64,000 bases of DNA, taken from the NCBI RefSeq assembly GCF_000403355.2, contig NZ_KE159646.1:638424-702423 (forward strand), in the 5' to 3' direction. The notes under the pieces are model-generated. The model was given only the letters and a program-made list of their open reading frames with translations, made no database searches and was not told where the DNA came from. Every line of letters begins with the position of its first letter. The stretch's first letter is position 1. This document shows positions 26,905-34,883 of this stretch, piece by piece. A program made the translations under genes and the position numbers. The stretch is from Adlercreutzia caecimuris B7. GTDB lineage: Bacteria > Actinomycetota > Coriobacteriia > Coriobacteriales > Eggerthellaceae.

Positions 26905-27507
26905 ATGAAACTAGCTAACCTGGGGGCGCTGGCCCTCTCGGCGTGCCTGGCGGGCGGCTGCCTCGCGGGATGCGCGCCCGAGCCGCGCATCGCCGTCCCC
27001 GACACCGGGCCCGCCGAGGAGCAGCCGCTTGCGGCCGCGGCCCAAGAACCTGCAGAGGAGGCCGATGCGGGCGAGGCCGCGCCGGCCGCTGCCGAACCCG
27101 AGTCAGAGCCCGTGCACGAGCACATCTGGCTGCCGAACTACGAGCTGCAGGTGATTCCCGCGCAGACCGAGACGATCCACCACGACGCCGTGACCGAGGA
27201 GGCCGTCGAGCTGCACACCGTCTGCAACGTCTGCCTCGCCATCGTCGACGGCGTGGCCGACCAGCACGCCGCGGAGACGGGCCACGTGGGCGCGACCCCC
27301 GACGTGGAGGTGCCCGTGACGCGCACGGTGACCGAGGCGTCGGACGAGGTGAGGGAGATCTCGCCGGAGACGACGCAGCTGGTGAGCACCAGCGACACCT
27401 GCACGACGTGCGGCGAGACGCGCCAGACCGACAAGAAGACCGTCGACCCCGAAACCGTGAGCCAGGCGGTGCAGGACGACGCCGGCTCGCCGCTCGGCGC
27501 CCTCTAG
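26905..27507 (+). CDS. Secreted lipoprotein with Cys-pair motifs
   Basis: 200 residues, ATG after ACAGGAGGAATGAG. The signal peptide ends in the lipobox LAGC (Cys near 23), so it should be lipid-anchored outside the membrane. An Ala/Glu/Pro linker (about 25-70) leads to VHEHIW, TETIHHD, CNVC, a His-rich stretch and CTTCGETR. These His and Cys pairs could bind zinc, and they loosely resemble the C-terminus of the Ig-like protein at 20536. No family recognised. It follows the VaFE adhesin by 77 bases and probably serves the same surface system. Confidence 0.7.
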   Translation: MKLANLGALALSACLAGGCLAGCAPEPRIAVPDTGPAEEQPLAAAAQEPAEEADAGEAAPAAAEPESEPVHEHIWLPNYELQVIPAQTETIHHDAVTEEAVELHTVCNVCLAIVDGVADQHAAETGHVGATPDVEVPVTRTVTEASDEVREISPETTQLVSTSDTCTTCGETRQTDKKTVDPETVSQAVQDDAGSPLGAL

Positions 27508-27543
27508 CGCGCCCGAACCCGAATCTGGAAGCAGCAAGCACCG

Positions 27544-27567
27544 GGGGCCGCCGCGGCGGCCCCTTTT
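27544..27567 (+). terminator. Terminator after the lipoprotein gene
   Basis: A stem of GGGGCCGCC pairing with GGCGGCCCC around a GC turn, followed by TTTT. Confidence 0.8.
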
Positions 27568-27582
27568 CCGATGGGAGAACGA

Positions 27583-28389
27583 ATGACGAAGTTGAATGTG
27601 GTGCCCCTGGCCTCGATCGCGTCGAGCCGCGACGAGGCGTCGGGCGGATGGATCTGCGAGCAGAGGCTGCCCGAGGGCACGACCCTGATCACGGGGATCG
27701 CGGGATCCCCTTGCTCCAAGAAGACGCTGGAGGGCGTAGCATCGTCCCTCTTCGCCGCGTACTGCGACGAGGCGACCGTAGCCGGCGCGCCGGCGCGCGA
27801 GGGGAGCGCCCTCTACGTGCAGATCGGCGGCGACGAGGCGCGCCTGCGCCGGCATCTCGCGGCGGCCTTCGAGGAGGAGCCCCCCGAGACGGCCCTGGCC
27901 GCCGTGTGGCCGGGCAAGATGAGCACGGACCTGGCCCAGGCGATCCGAGAGGCGGCAGTGCGGGCCGAGTGCCGGCTCGTCGTCGTCAACGGCGCGCATG
28001 CGGGCTGCGAGGGAAGGCAGAAGCTTTCGACCGTGCTCGCAGAGCTCGACCGCGCGGCCAGGGACGCCGAGTGCGCCGTGGCGGTGCTCCTCCCGCTGAC
28101 CAAGCGAAACGCGCTCTGCGTCAAGGACCCCTCCACGGGGATCTGGGACGCGGTCGCCGCCGTGTGGGAGGTGTACGGGGACGCGGAGGGGCCCGAGAAG
28201 TGCTTCTGCACGGCGAAGGGCTCAGCCTCCGCGTTCGCGCTCGCCCGGCATTCCCGCTCGGCGCCGCCGAGAAGCCAGCCGAGGCCCGCCCCGGGCGATC
28301 CCCCGCAGGATGAGGCGGGGGAGGAGGGTTTCCCGGAAGGAGAGGAGGGCGACGGGGCGACGGCGTACGTCGGAGAAGCCACGCTGTGA
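27583..28389 (+). CDS. RecA/AAA_25-like protein with altered P-loop
   Basis: 268 residues from ATG 27583 (GGGAGAACGA upstream). The order of strands resembles RepA/AAA_25 plasmid ATPases: TTLITGIAG strand, a P-loop-like GSPCSKKT (about residues 41-48), a central CRLVVVNGAHAG strand in the Walker B position and CAVAVLLPLTKR. The P-loop has Lys where Gly of GxxxxGK[ST] is expected, and the Walker B strand lacks the usual acidic pair, so ATP hydrolysis may be lost. The last 50 residues are Pro/Glu-rich and disordered. It may be a catalytically reduced helicase-loader relative. It stands between two terminators as a single-gene unit. Confidence 0.5.
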   Translation: MTKLNVVPLASIASSRDEASGGWICEQRLPEGTTLITGIAGSPCSKKTLEGVASSLFAAYCDEATVAGAPAREGSALYVQIGGDEARLRRHLAAAFEEEPPETALAAVWPGKMSTDLAQAIREAAVRAECRLVVVNGAHAGCEGRQKLSTVLAELDRAARDAECAVAVLLPLTKRNALCVKDPSTGIWDAVAAVWEVYGDAEGPEKCFCTAKGSASAFALARHSRSAPPRSQPRPAPGDPPQDEAGEEGFPEGEEGDGATAYVGEATL

Positions 28390-28440
28390 TTTCCCCAGCG
28401 GCGGGAAACCCGTCACACCGCTGGATCTTCCTCCCTCGCC

Positions 28441-28465
28441 GAGGGCCCCAGAAGGGGCCCTCTTT
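28441..28465 (+). terminator. Terminator upstream of the toxin-antitoxin pair
   Basis: A 9-base stem GAGGGCCCC/GGGGCCCTC with loop AGAA, followed by TTTC. Confidence 0.8.
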
Positions 28466-28484
28466 CGTCCGGATGCGGCCCCAC

Positions 28485-28527
28485 TTGCACCAACGCGATA
28501 AGATAGCTATAATTCTGGCTATTATAG
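28485..28527 (+). promoter_or_regulatory. Promoter and operator of the phd/doc pair
   Basis: -35 TTGCAC (28485-28490), 17-base spacer, perfect -10 TATAAT (28508-28513). An inverted repeat CTATAAT (28507-28513) / ATTATAG (28521-28527) covers the -10, as expected for Phd-Doc autorepression. Confidence 0.85.
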
Positions 28528-28548
28528 ATCGAGCAGAAGGGAGCGGCC

Positions 28549-28761
28549 ATGGCTATGACAATGGGCATCGCCGAGGCTAAGAACAACCTCTCCAGGGTGG
28601 CGTCCGAGGTCGAGAGGACGGGCACGCCCGTGACCATTCTGCGGAACAACAAGCCGTGCGCGGCCATCGTGCCTATGGAGATGCTGATCGAGCGCGATCC
28701 CGTCTCCGCGGCCGTCGACTTCATGGACGAGTACGCCGACGTCTTCCGGAAGCTGGCATGA
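28549..28761 (+). CDS. phd: Phd/YefM-family antitoxin
   Basis: 70 residues after AGAAGGGAGCGGCC. The N-terminal MGIAEAKNNLSRVASEVERTGTPVTILRNNKPCAAIVP is the Phd/YefM DNA-binding fold, in which a dimer binds the operator and the C-terminal tail neutralises the toxin. The tail here (VDFMDEYADVFRKLA) would wrap the Doc active site. It overlaps the toxin by ATGA, the classic coupled arrangement. The pair should stabilise the ICE by killing or arresting cells that lose it. Confidence 0.93.
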   Translation: MAMTMGIAEAKNNLSRVASEVERTGTPVTILRNNKPCAAIVPMEMLIERDPVSAAVDFMDEYADVFRKLA

Positions 28762-29165
28762 TCGCAGCTGGGGGAAGGCTGGGGCGCCCGGAGGTCGAGG
28801 CCATCCACAACGAGGCCATATCGAGGTTCGGCGGCATGCCGGGCCTCAGGGATCCCGGGCTGCTCGACTCGGCGCTCGCCCAGCCTTTCCAGACGTTCGG
28901 GGGAGTGGATCTGTACCCGACCCTCGCCCAAAAGGCGGCCCGCTATGCCTGGGGCATAGCCCGCAACCACCCGTTCGCCGACGGGAACAAGAGGACGGCG
29001 GCCGCCTGCATGGCGGCGTACCTGCGCATCAACGGCGTCCGCTTCAAGCCCCGCCACGACGAGCTGTACGATGCCATGGTCGGCATAGCCGAGGGCACCT
29101 GGGGCTTCGAGGAGCTGGCCGCGTGGGTCGAGGGCAACGTGCCCGCCGGCGCCGGCGGCATGTAG
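28758..29165 (+). CDS. doc: Doc-family toxin (death-on-curing, Fic fold)
   Basis: 135 residues starting in the antitoxin stop. The Fic-type motif HPFADGNKRTAAA (His near 71) is complete, and GRPEVEAIHNEAISRFGGMPGLRDPGLLDSALAQP is the typical Doc N-terminal helix set. Doc of phage P1 is known to phosphorylate elongation factor Tu and stop translation. The same activity is expected here by family, not shown by the sequence. The partner antitoxin is immediately upstream, so the module looks intact. Confidence 0.93.
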   Translation: MIAAGGRLGRPEVEAIHNEAISRFGGMPGLRDPGLLDSALAQPFQTFGGVDLYPTLAQKAARYAWGIARNHPFADGNKRTAAACMAAYLRINGVRFKPRHDELYDAMVGIAEGTWGFEELAAWVEGNVPAGAGGM

Positions 29166-29204
29166 GAGGCTCTTCCCGCGGCGCCGGTTCGTCGGCGATT
29201 GCCG

Positions 29205-29270
29205 TTGTCCGGGTACTTCAACAAGGTAGGGCTATGATTGATGCGGCGGGAGACGACCTCCCGCCGCATC
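29205..29270 (+). promoter_or_regulatory. Recurrent promoter-plus-hairpin module, copy C
   Basis: TTGTCCGGGTAC at 29205, TTCAACA, -10 TATGAT (29233-29238), identical in layout to copy B. A perfect 13-base stem GATGCGGCGGGAG/CTCCCGCCGCATC (29240-29270) starts right after the -10, so it lies at the RNA 5' end or acts as a DNA palindrome. It precedes topoisomerase III. Confidence 0.7.
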
Positions 29271-29334
29271 CGGCCTTCTCCGGGTTCGCCTCCTCTCTCG
29301 GCGCCCGGCATTGCCCTGCTTAGCCGGAAAACCT

Positions 29335-29372
29335 GGCCCCCGCGAGTCCATCCCGCGGGGGCCGCCTTTTTT
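29335..29372 (+). terminator. Terminator or attenuator ahead of topB
   Basis: Stem GGCCCCCGCG/CGCGGGGGCC followed by CGCC and six Ts. It ends 27 bases before the topB start and about 130 bases after the copy C promoter, so it either ends a small RNA or attenuates topB. Confidence 0.8.
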
Positions 29373-29399
29373 GCCCCGACGAACCTGGGAGGCCGCGGT

Positions 29400-31580
29400 A
29401 TGAAGCTCGTGATAGCCGAGAAGCCGATGCTGGCGAGGGACATCGCCCGCGCGATATGCGGGCGCGAGGTGGGCGAGCGCGAGAAGCTGCCCGTCTCGGG
29501 CAACGGGTGGTGCGTGTGCGCCCTGGCGGGGCACGTGCTCGAGCTCGCAGAGCCCTCCGAGCTGCGCCGGGAGTGGGCGTGGGGGAAGGACTTTACCGAG
29601 GACATGCTGCCGATATACGTGCCCCGGTGGCCGAAGAGGCCGGCGGCGGGCAAGGAGGGCATCGTGGAGTCGGTGCGCGCCCTCGCCGGGAAGTGCGAGT
29701 GCATAGTCAACGCGGGAGATCCGGACGACGAGGGCCAGCTGCTGGTCGACGAGCTCATCGACTACATAGGCTACGACGGGCCCGTCTGGCGCGTGCTCGT
29801 CAACGACAACATCGTGGAGAACATCAGGAGGGCCTTCGGCTCCATGAGGCCCAACGACGAGTTCCGGGGCCTCTCCGAGGCCGCCTACGCCCGCCAGATG
29901 GCCGATATGTGCCTCGGCGTATCGGAATCCCGCCTCGCTACCATGAGGCTCGGGAGGAAGCTCTCCGTCGGCCGCGTGCAGACGCCCACGCTGGGCCTGG
30001 TCGTGCGCAGGGACGCGGCAGTGGAGGGGCACGCCCCCGAGACCTTCTGGACGGTGCTCGCCCATGTGGAGCTCGACGGCACCGAGTACGAGATCGAGCT
30101 GGCCGCCTCCGACGACGCGGGCGAGCGTCGGCGCATTCTGGACGAGTCGGAGGCCGCGCGCATCGCGCACGGCCTCGAGGGGCGGGAAATCGCAATGGAC
30201 GTGAGCACGGCGCGCAAGCGGAGGCAGAGCCCTCTGCCCTACACACTCACCGCTCTCCAGTCCGAGATGAGCAAGAGGTTCGGGTTCACTCTGCAGCAGA
30301 CCATGGACGCCACACAGGCGCTGCGCGACAATTGGAAGGCGATCTCCTACAACCGCAGCGACTGCCCCTATGTCCCCGCAGAGCACCACGGCGCAGCCCC
30401 GCGGGTTCTCGCGCGTGCCATGGCCAACCTCGGCGAGAGATGGGATCTCGATTACGGCATCGTGTCCCGTGCGTTCGACGATTCCCGGGTGGGCGCCCAC
30501 CACGGCATCATACCCCAGGACTCGACGGTGGACGCTTCCCGCCTCACGGAGACGGAGAAGCTGGTCTACCGCGCCATCGTCGGCCGATACGCGATGCAGT
30601 TCGCGCCGCCCGTCGTCTACGACGAGAGCACGGCCGTGTGCGCTTGCCCCGAAGGCGTGCTCAAGCACGTCGCCAAGCGGGTGGTCGACCCGGGGTACAC
30701 CGCCGTATTCGGCGCCGGTGCCGCCGACGAGGCCCCCCTGGGGCCTCTCGAGAGGCCGGGCGCCGTCACCGGGCACATCAAAGGCGCCCTGGTCGAAAAG
30801 AGGGAGACGAGGCCACCCAAGAGGTACACCGAGGGCACCCTCGTGGCCGACATGGCCTCCGTGGCCAAGTACGTCTCGAACCCCGACCTGCGCGATGCGC
30901 TCAAGAGGAAGGACGAGGGAAAGGAGGGGGAGCACGGGGGCATCGGCACGGTGGCCACCCGCGCGAAGATCCTGGAGGGCCTTATCGGCCGCGGCCTGCT
31001 CGCCCGGAAGGGGAAGACGATCGTCTCCACCCCCTTGGGTCGCCAGTTCTACGCAGCGGTGCCAGGCGACATCTCGGGCCCGGACCTCACGGCGCGCTGG
31101 TGGCTCATGCAGCAGGATGTCGCCGAGGGGAGGGCTGGCACCGACGCCGTCCAATCCGATGTCGCCGCCGTCATCCGCGCGCATATCGCCGACGGCGCCT
31201 ACCGAGGCGCGACGATGCCGGGCGCCGGACCCGAGGTCGGAAGATGCCCCGTCTGCGGCGGCGCCCTCCTCTACCGCGGAAAGGTCGTGTCCTGCGAGAC
31301 GAACAGGAGCCGGCGCAACGAGGAGGGGGAGTGGGAGAGCCTGGGCGGCTGCGGCTTCAAGGTCTTCGCGGTGTTCTGCGGCAAGCAGCTCACCGCGAAC
31401 CAGATGGCCAAGCTGCTCGCAGGCAAGCGCGTGCGCGTTTCGGGTCTCACCTGGAAGGGCGAGGCGGGCAAAACGGCGGAGCTCGCCTTCGACCCGCCGT
31501 CCCGCAAAATCACCTTTGCCCCACGCGCCGGGGCCAAGGTCGGAAAGGGGCGCAAAAGGCCGCGAGCGGGGCTCATTTGA
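29400..31580 (+). CDS. topB: DNA topoisomerase III (type IA)
   Basis: 726 residues, ATG 29400 after GGGAGGCCGCGGT. The Toprim domain has Glu7 (IAEKP) and DPDDE at 107-111. The active-site Tyr317 is in ISYNRSDC, and GRVQTPTLGLVVRRD is the conserved type IA segment. A C-terminal zinc-ribbon (CPVCGGALLYRGKVVSC...GGCGF) and a basic tail complete it. It decatenates or relaxes single-strand-containing DNA, which ICEs use during rolling-circle transfer and replication. It is preceded by a hairpin leader and a T-run terminator, implying controlled read-through. Confidence 0.95.
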   Translation: MKLVIAEKPMLARDIARAICGREVGEREKLPVSGNGWCVCALAGHVLELAEPSELRREWAWGKDFTEDMLPIYVPRWPKRPAAGKEGIVESVRALAGKCECIVNAGDPDDEGQLLVDELIDYIGYDGPVWRVLVNDNIVENIRRAFGSMRPNDEFRGLSEAAYARQMADMCLGVSESRLATMRLGRKLSVGRVQTPTLGLVVRRDAAVEGHAPETFWTVLAHVELDGTEYEIELAASDDAGERRRILDESEAARIAHGLEGREIAMDVSTARKRRQSPLPYTLTALQSEMSKRFGFTLQQTMDATQALRDNWKAISYNRSDCPYVPAEHHGAAPRVLARAMANLGERWDLDYGIVSRAFDDSRVGAHHGIIPQDSTVDASRLTETEKLVYRAIVGRYAMQFAPPVVYDESTAVCACPEGVLKHVAKRVVDPGYTAVFGAGAADEAPLGPLERPGAVTGHIKGALVEKRETRPPKRYTEGTLVADMASVAKYVSNPDLRDALKRKDEGKEGEHGGIGTVATRAKILEGLIGRGLLARKGKTIVSTPLGRQFYAAVPGDISGPDLTARWWLMQQDVAEGRAGTDAVQSDVAAVIRAHIADGAYRGATMPGAGPEVGRCPVCGGALLYRGKVVSCETNRSRRNEEGEWESLGGCGFKVFAVFCGKQLTANQMAKLLAGKRVRVSGLTWKGEAGKTAELAFDPPSRKITFAPRAGAKVGKGRKRPRAGLI

Positions 31581-31717
31581 CGCGCGCAGACGCGCGATCC
31601 GAGGCGCTCCCGACCCCGTGCCCATATGCGGCCGCGATCGGGGAAGTGGGAAGTCGCTGACAGAGAGTAGAGTCCCGGCCGCCGCTCCCCTCCACGAGAA
31701 AACACAGTTTGTTCGAT

Positions 31718-31731
31718 AGAAACACTTGTTC
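31718..31731 (+). promoter_or_regulatory. LexA (SOS) box of the ICE polymerase gene
   Basis: GAAACACTTGTTCG fits the Gram-positive LexA consensus (CGAAC-RNRY-GTTYC or its complement) at every position. It lies 44 bases before the Y-family polymerase start. Confidence 0.75.
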
Positions 31732-31774
31732 GTTTGATTTAGAATCGTCAGCCTGAAGAGAGAGGCGGACGTGC

Positions 31775-33054
31775 ATGGCGGAGCGAGCGATACTGCACAG
31801 CGACATCAACTGCTGCTACGCGCAGATCGAATGCCAGGAGCATCCGGAGCTGCGAGGACGGCCGGTCGTTGTGGGCGGCGACGAGGATGCCAGGCACGGC
31901 ATCGTGCTCGCCCGCAACCTTTTGGCCAAGCAGCGCGGCGTGGCAACAGCAGATACCCTCGCGGACGCGCGGAGGAAATGCCCGGGGCTCGTGGTGGTGG
32001 CCGCCGATTACAGGCTCTACATGGATGTGTGCGCCCGCGCGCGCAAGATCTACTACGACTACACCGACCTCGTCGAGCCCTTCGGCCCGGACGAGTCCTG
32101 GCTCGATGTGACGGGCAGCACGAGGTGCCTTGCAATGAGCCCCCTGGCCATTGCACGGGAGATCTCGGAGAGGATGCACGCCGAGCTCGGCATCACCGTA
32201 TCGGTGGGCGTGTCCTGGAACAAGGTGTTCGCGAAGTTCGGCAGCGACTACCGGAAGCCCGACGCCGTTACGGAGATAACGCGGCGCAACTACGCCGACA
32301 TCGTCTGGAACGCCCCCGTGCGCGATCTGCTCTACGTGGGGGAGGCCACCGAGAGGAAGCTGAGGTCGTCCGGCGTGGCCACCATTGGCGACCTGGCCCA
32401 CTGCAGCGACTACTACCTCACCCGCCGCTTCGGCAAGACGGGCCTGATCCTGCGGGCCTTTTTGCCCGGGGCGACGACGCAAGCGAGGTGAAGCCGCTCG
32501 ATGTCGAAAGATGCGATGTCGAGCGCGAGGCGAAGTCCTACGGCAACTCCATCACCTTCCCGCGCGACATCGTCGACGATGCCACGGCCAAGGCCGTGAC
32601 GTGGATGCTCGCGGAATCCGTGGCCCAGAGGATGAGGGAGGGCGGGGCGCGCGCCCGCACCATAGCGGTCGGCGTGCGCGACGCCGGCACCTTCAAGACG
32701 CTTTTCCGGCAGAGGAGAATGCCCTGCGCCACGAACATAACCCTGGAGCTGGCACAGGCGGCGTGGTCGCTGCTATCTGAGATCTGGCAGTTCTCGGAGG
32801 CTCTTCCCGCCCGCGGCATTGCCGTGAGAGGGGAGAACTTGGTTCCAGCCGCCGACTCGCTGCAGATGTCGCTCTTCGACCCGGAGCCCAGGCGGGCGGG
32901 GCTGGAAGCGGTGGACGCGGCCGTGGACGACCTGCGCCGGCGCTTCGGCAACAACTGCGTCGTTTGGGGTCCGAAGGCGTGGTGCGCCGACACGCTGGTC
33001 ATGGACGCCAAGCGCGACAACACCGTCCACCCTGTCAGCTTCTTCCATCGGTGA
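31775..33054 (+). pseudogene. Y-family DNA polymerase (UmuC/DinB-like), interrupted by a frameshift
   Basis: The N-terminal 238 residues (31775-32491) hold the polymerase palm and fingers: HSDINCCYAQIECQEHPELRGRPVVVGG, DADTL-like region, YSDLVEPF-type YTDLVEPFGPDESWLDVTGS with the catalytic acids, and SVGVSWNKVFAKFGSDYRKP. Homology then continues in the -1 frame from about 32464 (GDDASEVK, then AKSYGNSITFPRD and the little-finger domain) to 33054. The switch point is a five-T run at 32459-32463. It may be a broken gene, a sequencing slip or programmed frameshifting. An intact product would be about 426 residues. The upstream LexA box implies SOS induction of error-prone synthesis. Confidence 0.85.
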
Positions 33055-33065
33055 GGTGATCGAGC

Positions 33066-33401
33066 ATGAAAGGCGTTGAGCGCAGGGAGAGAAAGTACGT
33101 GGAGGTGGTGGCCGACTTTTCCGAGGACGGCCGCGTGACGCCGCTTGTGATCGTCTGGGACGACGGCCGGCGCTTCCCGATCGACCGGGTGGTGGACGGC
33201 CGTTGGGCGGCCAATATGAAGCTCGGGGGCAGGGGGTACCGCTACACCGTCATGGTGGGCGGGCGCGAGCGGCTGCTGTGGCGCGACGAGAACCGCTGGT
33301 ACGTGGAAATGAAGGTGCTGGACGGCGGCCCCGCGCTGCTGTCACAGGAGGACATCGCGCGCGGGGCCGATGACGCGGTGTGGAGATTCACTCCGGCTTA
33401 G
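33066..33401 (+). CDS. Small protein coupled to the Y-family polymerase
   Basis: 111 residues, ATG 33066 after GAGGTGATCGAGC, 12 bases beyond the polymerase stop. It is beta-rich with alternating charged strands (YVEVVADFSEDGRVTPLVIVWDDGRRFPIDRVVDG, YRYTVMVGGRERLLWRDENRWYVEM), suggesting a small barrel. Small proteins of this kind sit after UmuC-like genes in many Gram-positive mobile elements and may modulate the polymerase. That is inferred from position only; no catalytic motif is seen. Confidence 0.7.
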   Translation: MKGVERRERKYVEVVADFSEDGRVTPLVIVWDDGRRFPIDRVVDGRWAANMKLGGRGYRYTVMVGGRERLLWRDENRWYVEMKVLDGGPALLSQEDIARGADDAVWRFTPA

Positions 33402-33457
33402 ATGTGGGATTCGCTTTTCGGCCGGCCGCGGTTAAGAGCCGACGCGAGCGTTGCCCG

Positions 33458-34048
33458 TCATCTCTCGCCAGCCGCTTGGTTGGAGGCCGCGTTGGCGGCT
33501 TCCTCCGCGATGAGGGGATTGCCGTCTGCGTCCACAAGCACCACCAGCCCTCCCGAGATGCCCCACTTGGCGGCAACGTAAAGGTACTGGGCGCCCGTCA
33601 CGTTGTCGGTAATAACCGCGACTCTCTGCAGATCTTCCGTGCCTTTGAAACGCCCCTGAGCGTCACTGAAGTCAGAATCACCGTCTACCGAATCTGACTC
33701 CGGCCTATTATTCGAAGTCCCAGCCTCCTCTGCGATGACGGGCTTGCCGTCTGCGCCCACAAGCACCGTCAACCCTCCCTCGTGGGCGTTATTGCCAACG
33801 AAAAGGTACTGAACGCCCGTCATGTTGTCGGTAATAACCGCGACCGGGTAGAACTCTTCTGTGCATTCGAGGCGCTCCCGAACGTCGCCTGAGTCAGAAT
33901 CACCGTCTACCGAATTTGACTCCAGGCTGTTATCCGAGGTCCCGGCATCGTCGCGCTCGGCGAGAAATTCGGCGAGCGCCAGCTGCGCGACAAGAGCAAA
34001 AACAATAACCGCGCAAAAGGCAAGTATACTTACATTCTCTTTGCGCAT
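33458..34048 (-). CDS. Membrane-anchored protein with two DUF6440-like repeats
   Basis: 196 residues from ATG 34048 (GGGAGACGAAG upstream). An N-terminal hydrophobic anchor (about 6-27) is followed by two units: TEEFYPVAVITDNMTGVQYL...GGLTVLVGADGKPVIAEE and TEDLQRVAVITDNVTGAQYL...GGLVVLVDADGNPLIAEE. Each matches the DUF6440 pattern (TGVQYL then LLVDxxGKP). The linkers ahead of each unit are near-identical at DNA level (GTCAGAATCACCGTCTACCG in both), so the gene grew by a recent internal duplication. It probably lies outside or at the membrane. Function unknown. Confidence 0.7.
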   Translation of the reverse strand: MRKENVSILAFCAVIVFALVAQLALAEFLAERDDAGTSDNSLESNSVDGDSDSGDVRERLECTEEFYPVAVITDNMTGVQYLFVGNNAHEGGLTVLVGADGKPVIAEEAGTSNNRPESDSVDGDSDFSDAQGRFKGTEDLQRVAVITDNVTGAQYLYVAAKWGISGGLVVLVDADGNPLIAEEAANAASNQAAGER

Positions 34049-34095
34049 CTTCGTCTCCCTTCCGAGTCTGAACAAGTGCCATAGCGGCACATCCT

Positions 34096-34482
34096 TTATC
34101 GGGTGCCCGTTTGCCCTTGGCCCCCGCCGGTTCTTTTGCGCTCGCGCGCTTTCGTGTCCTGAGCGCGCCTCATGCCGTTCCAGTACTCTCGGCAGCTCTC
34201 GCAGCGACAGCCGTAGATATAGCCGGTTGCCGTACCGTGCCTGGGATCTTCGGGGTCTTCCTGCAGCTGCCTGAGCCCGCGTTCGCGGCTGCGCCTCACC
34301 GCCTCTCTCGCCCCCTCCCGCCTTCGCTTCTTGCGCACCTCCTCGTCTAACTCCTCTGGGGTTTTGGGCCTCGGCCGCGCTCTGGGCGCCCTGCGCGCAC
34401 CTCGCCCCTCCGGGAGCGAGAGCAGATCGCGCCGTGTCGGCTCGTCCCTCATGGGCCTGCCGGGGGGCATCTTCCCTGTCAT
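34096..34482 (-). CDS. Basic HGT...GCRC protein (actinophage-type)
   Basis: 128 residues. ATG 34482 overlaps the upstream gene's stop as ATGA and is preferred over GTG 34488. The protein is strongly basic, with a charged helix (PEELDEEVRKKRRREGAREA) and the module HGTATGYIYGCRCESCREYW near residues 84-103. This module is common in actinobacterial phage proteins and also occurs at 18951 here. The Cys pair may bind metal. Function unknown; charge suggests nucleic-acid binding. Confidence 0.65.
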   Translation of the reverse strand: MTGKMPPGRPMRDEPTRRDLLSLPEGRGARRAPRARPRPKTPEELDEEVRKKRRREGAREAVRRSRERGLRQLQEDPEDPRHGTATGYIYGCRCESCREYWNGMRRAQDTKARERKRTGGGQGQTGTR

Positions 34483-34865
34483 GCGCACGCCTCGAGGGCT
34501 TCCAGCTCGTACACGCCGCCGACGGGGCGCCCCCGGGAAAGGCCCTTGTACACGCTGTCCACGCTGCAGTACATATACGCCGCGGCCTTGCGGGCGCCCT
34601 GGAACACCTTCGTCTCACCTGTGAGCATGTTGCGGCATGCGATCAGCTTCTTCTTCCGCTGGCCCTGGTCTCGCGCGCTGCAATCGACGTCCTCCGGCCA
34701 CCGCCAGTAGAACGAGTCGTACGTGTACCCCTTTCGCTGCGCGCAGCGGTAGATCTGATCGCGGGATTGTCCCGTACAGGCAGCGGCTTCCGCCAGCGAG
34801 CGGTACACGCACAGCTTGCGGCCGGTCCGGGAGTCCATTTTCACTACTTTTCTCCTCGCGGGCAT
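34479..34865 (-). CDS. Protein with two NUMOD1-like helix-turn-helix units
   Basis: 128 residues, ATG 34865 after GGAGGCGATCTCG. Two similar units are visible: VYRSLAEAAACTGQSRDQIYRCAQRKGYTYDSFYWRW (about 20-56) and VFQGARKAAAYMYCSVDSVYKGLSRGRPVGGVYEL (about 87-122). Each has the S/A-x-x-E/K-A-A...I/V-x-x-C/G pattern of the NUMOD1 HTH found in homing endonucleases and small phage proteins. No nuclease domain is attached. Likely a small DNA-binding protein, coupled to the downstream HGT protein. Confidence 0.65.
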   Translation of the reverse strand: MPARRKVVKMDSRTGRKLCVYRSLAEAAACTGQSRDQIYRCAQRKGYTYDSFYWRWPEDVDCSARDQGQRKKKLIACRNMLTGETKVFQGARKAAAYMYCSVDSVYKGLSRGRPVGGVYELEALEACA

Positions 34866-34883
34866 CGAGATCGCCTCCTCTTC

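Noticed and set aside
29232..31625. Long - strand frame opposite topoisomerase III
   Set aside because: Shadow of topB; no start signal and no recognisable domain.
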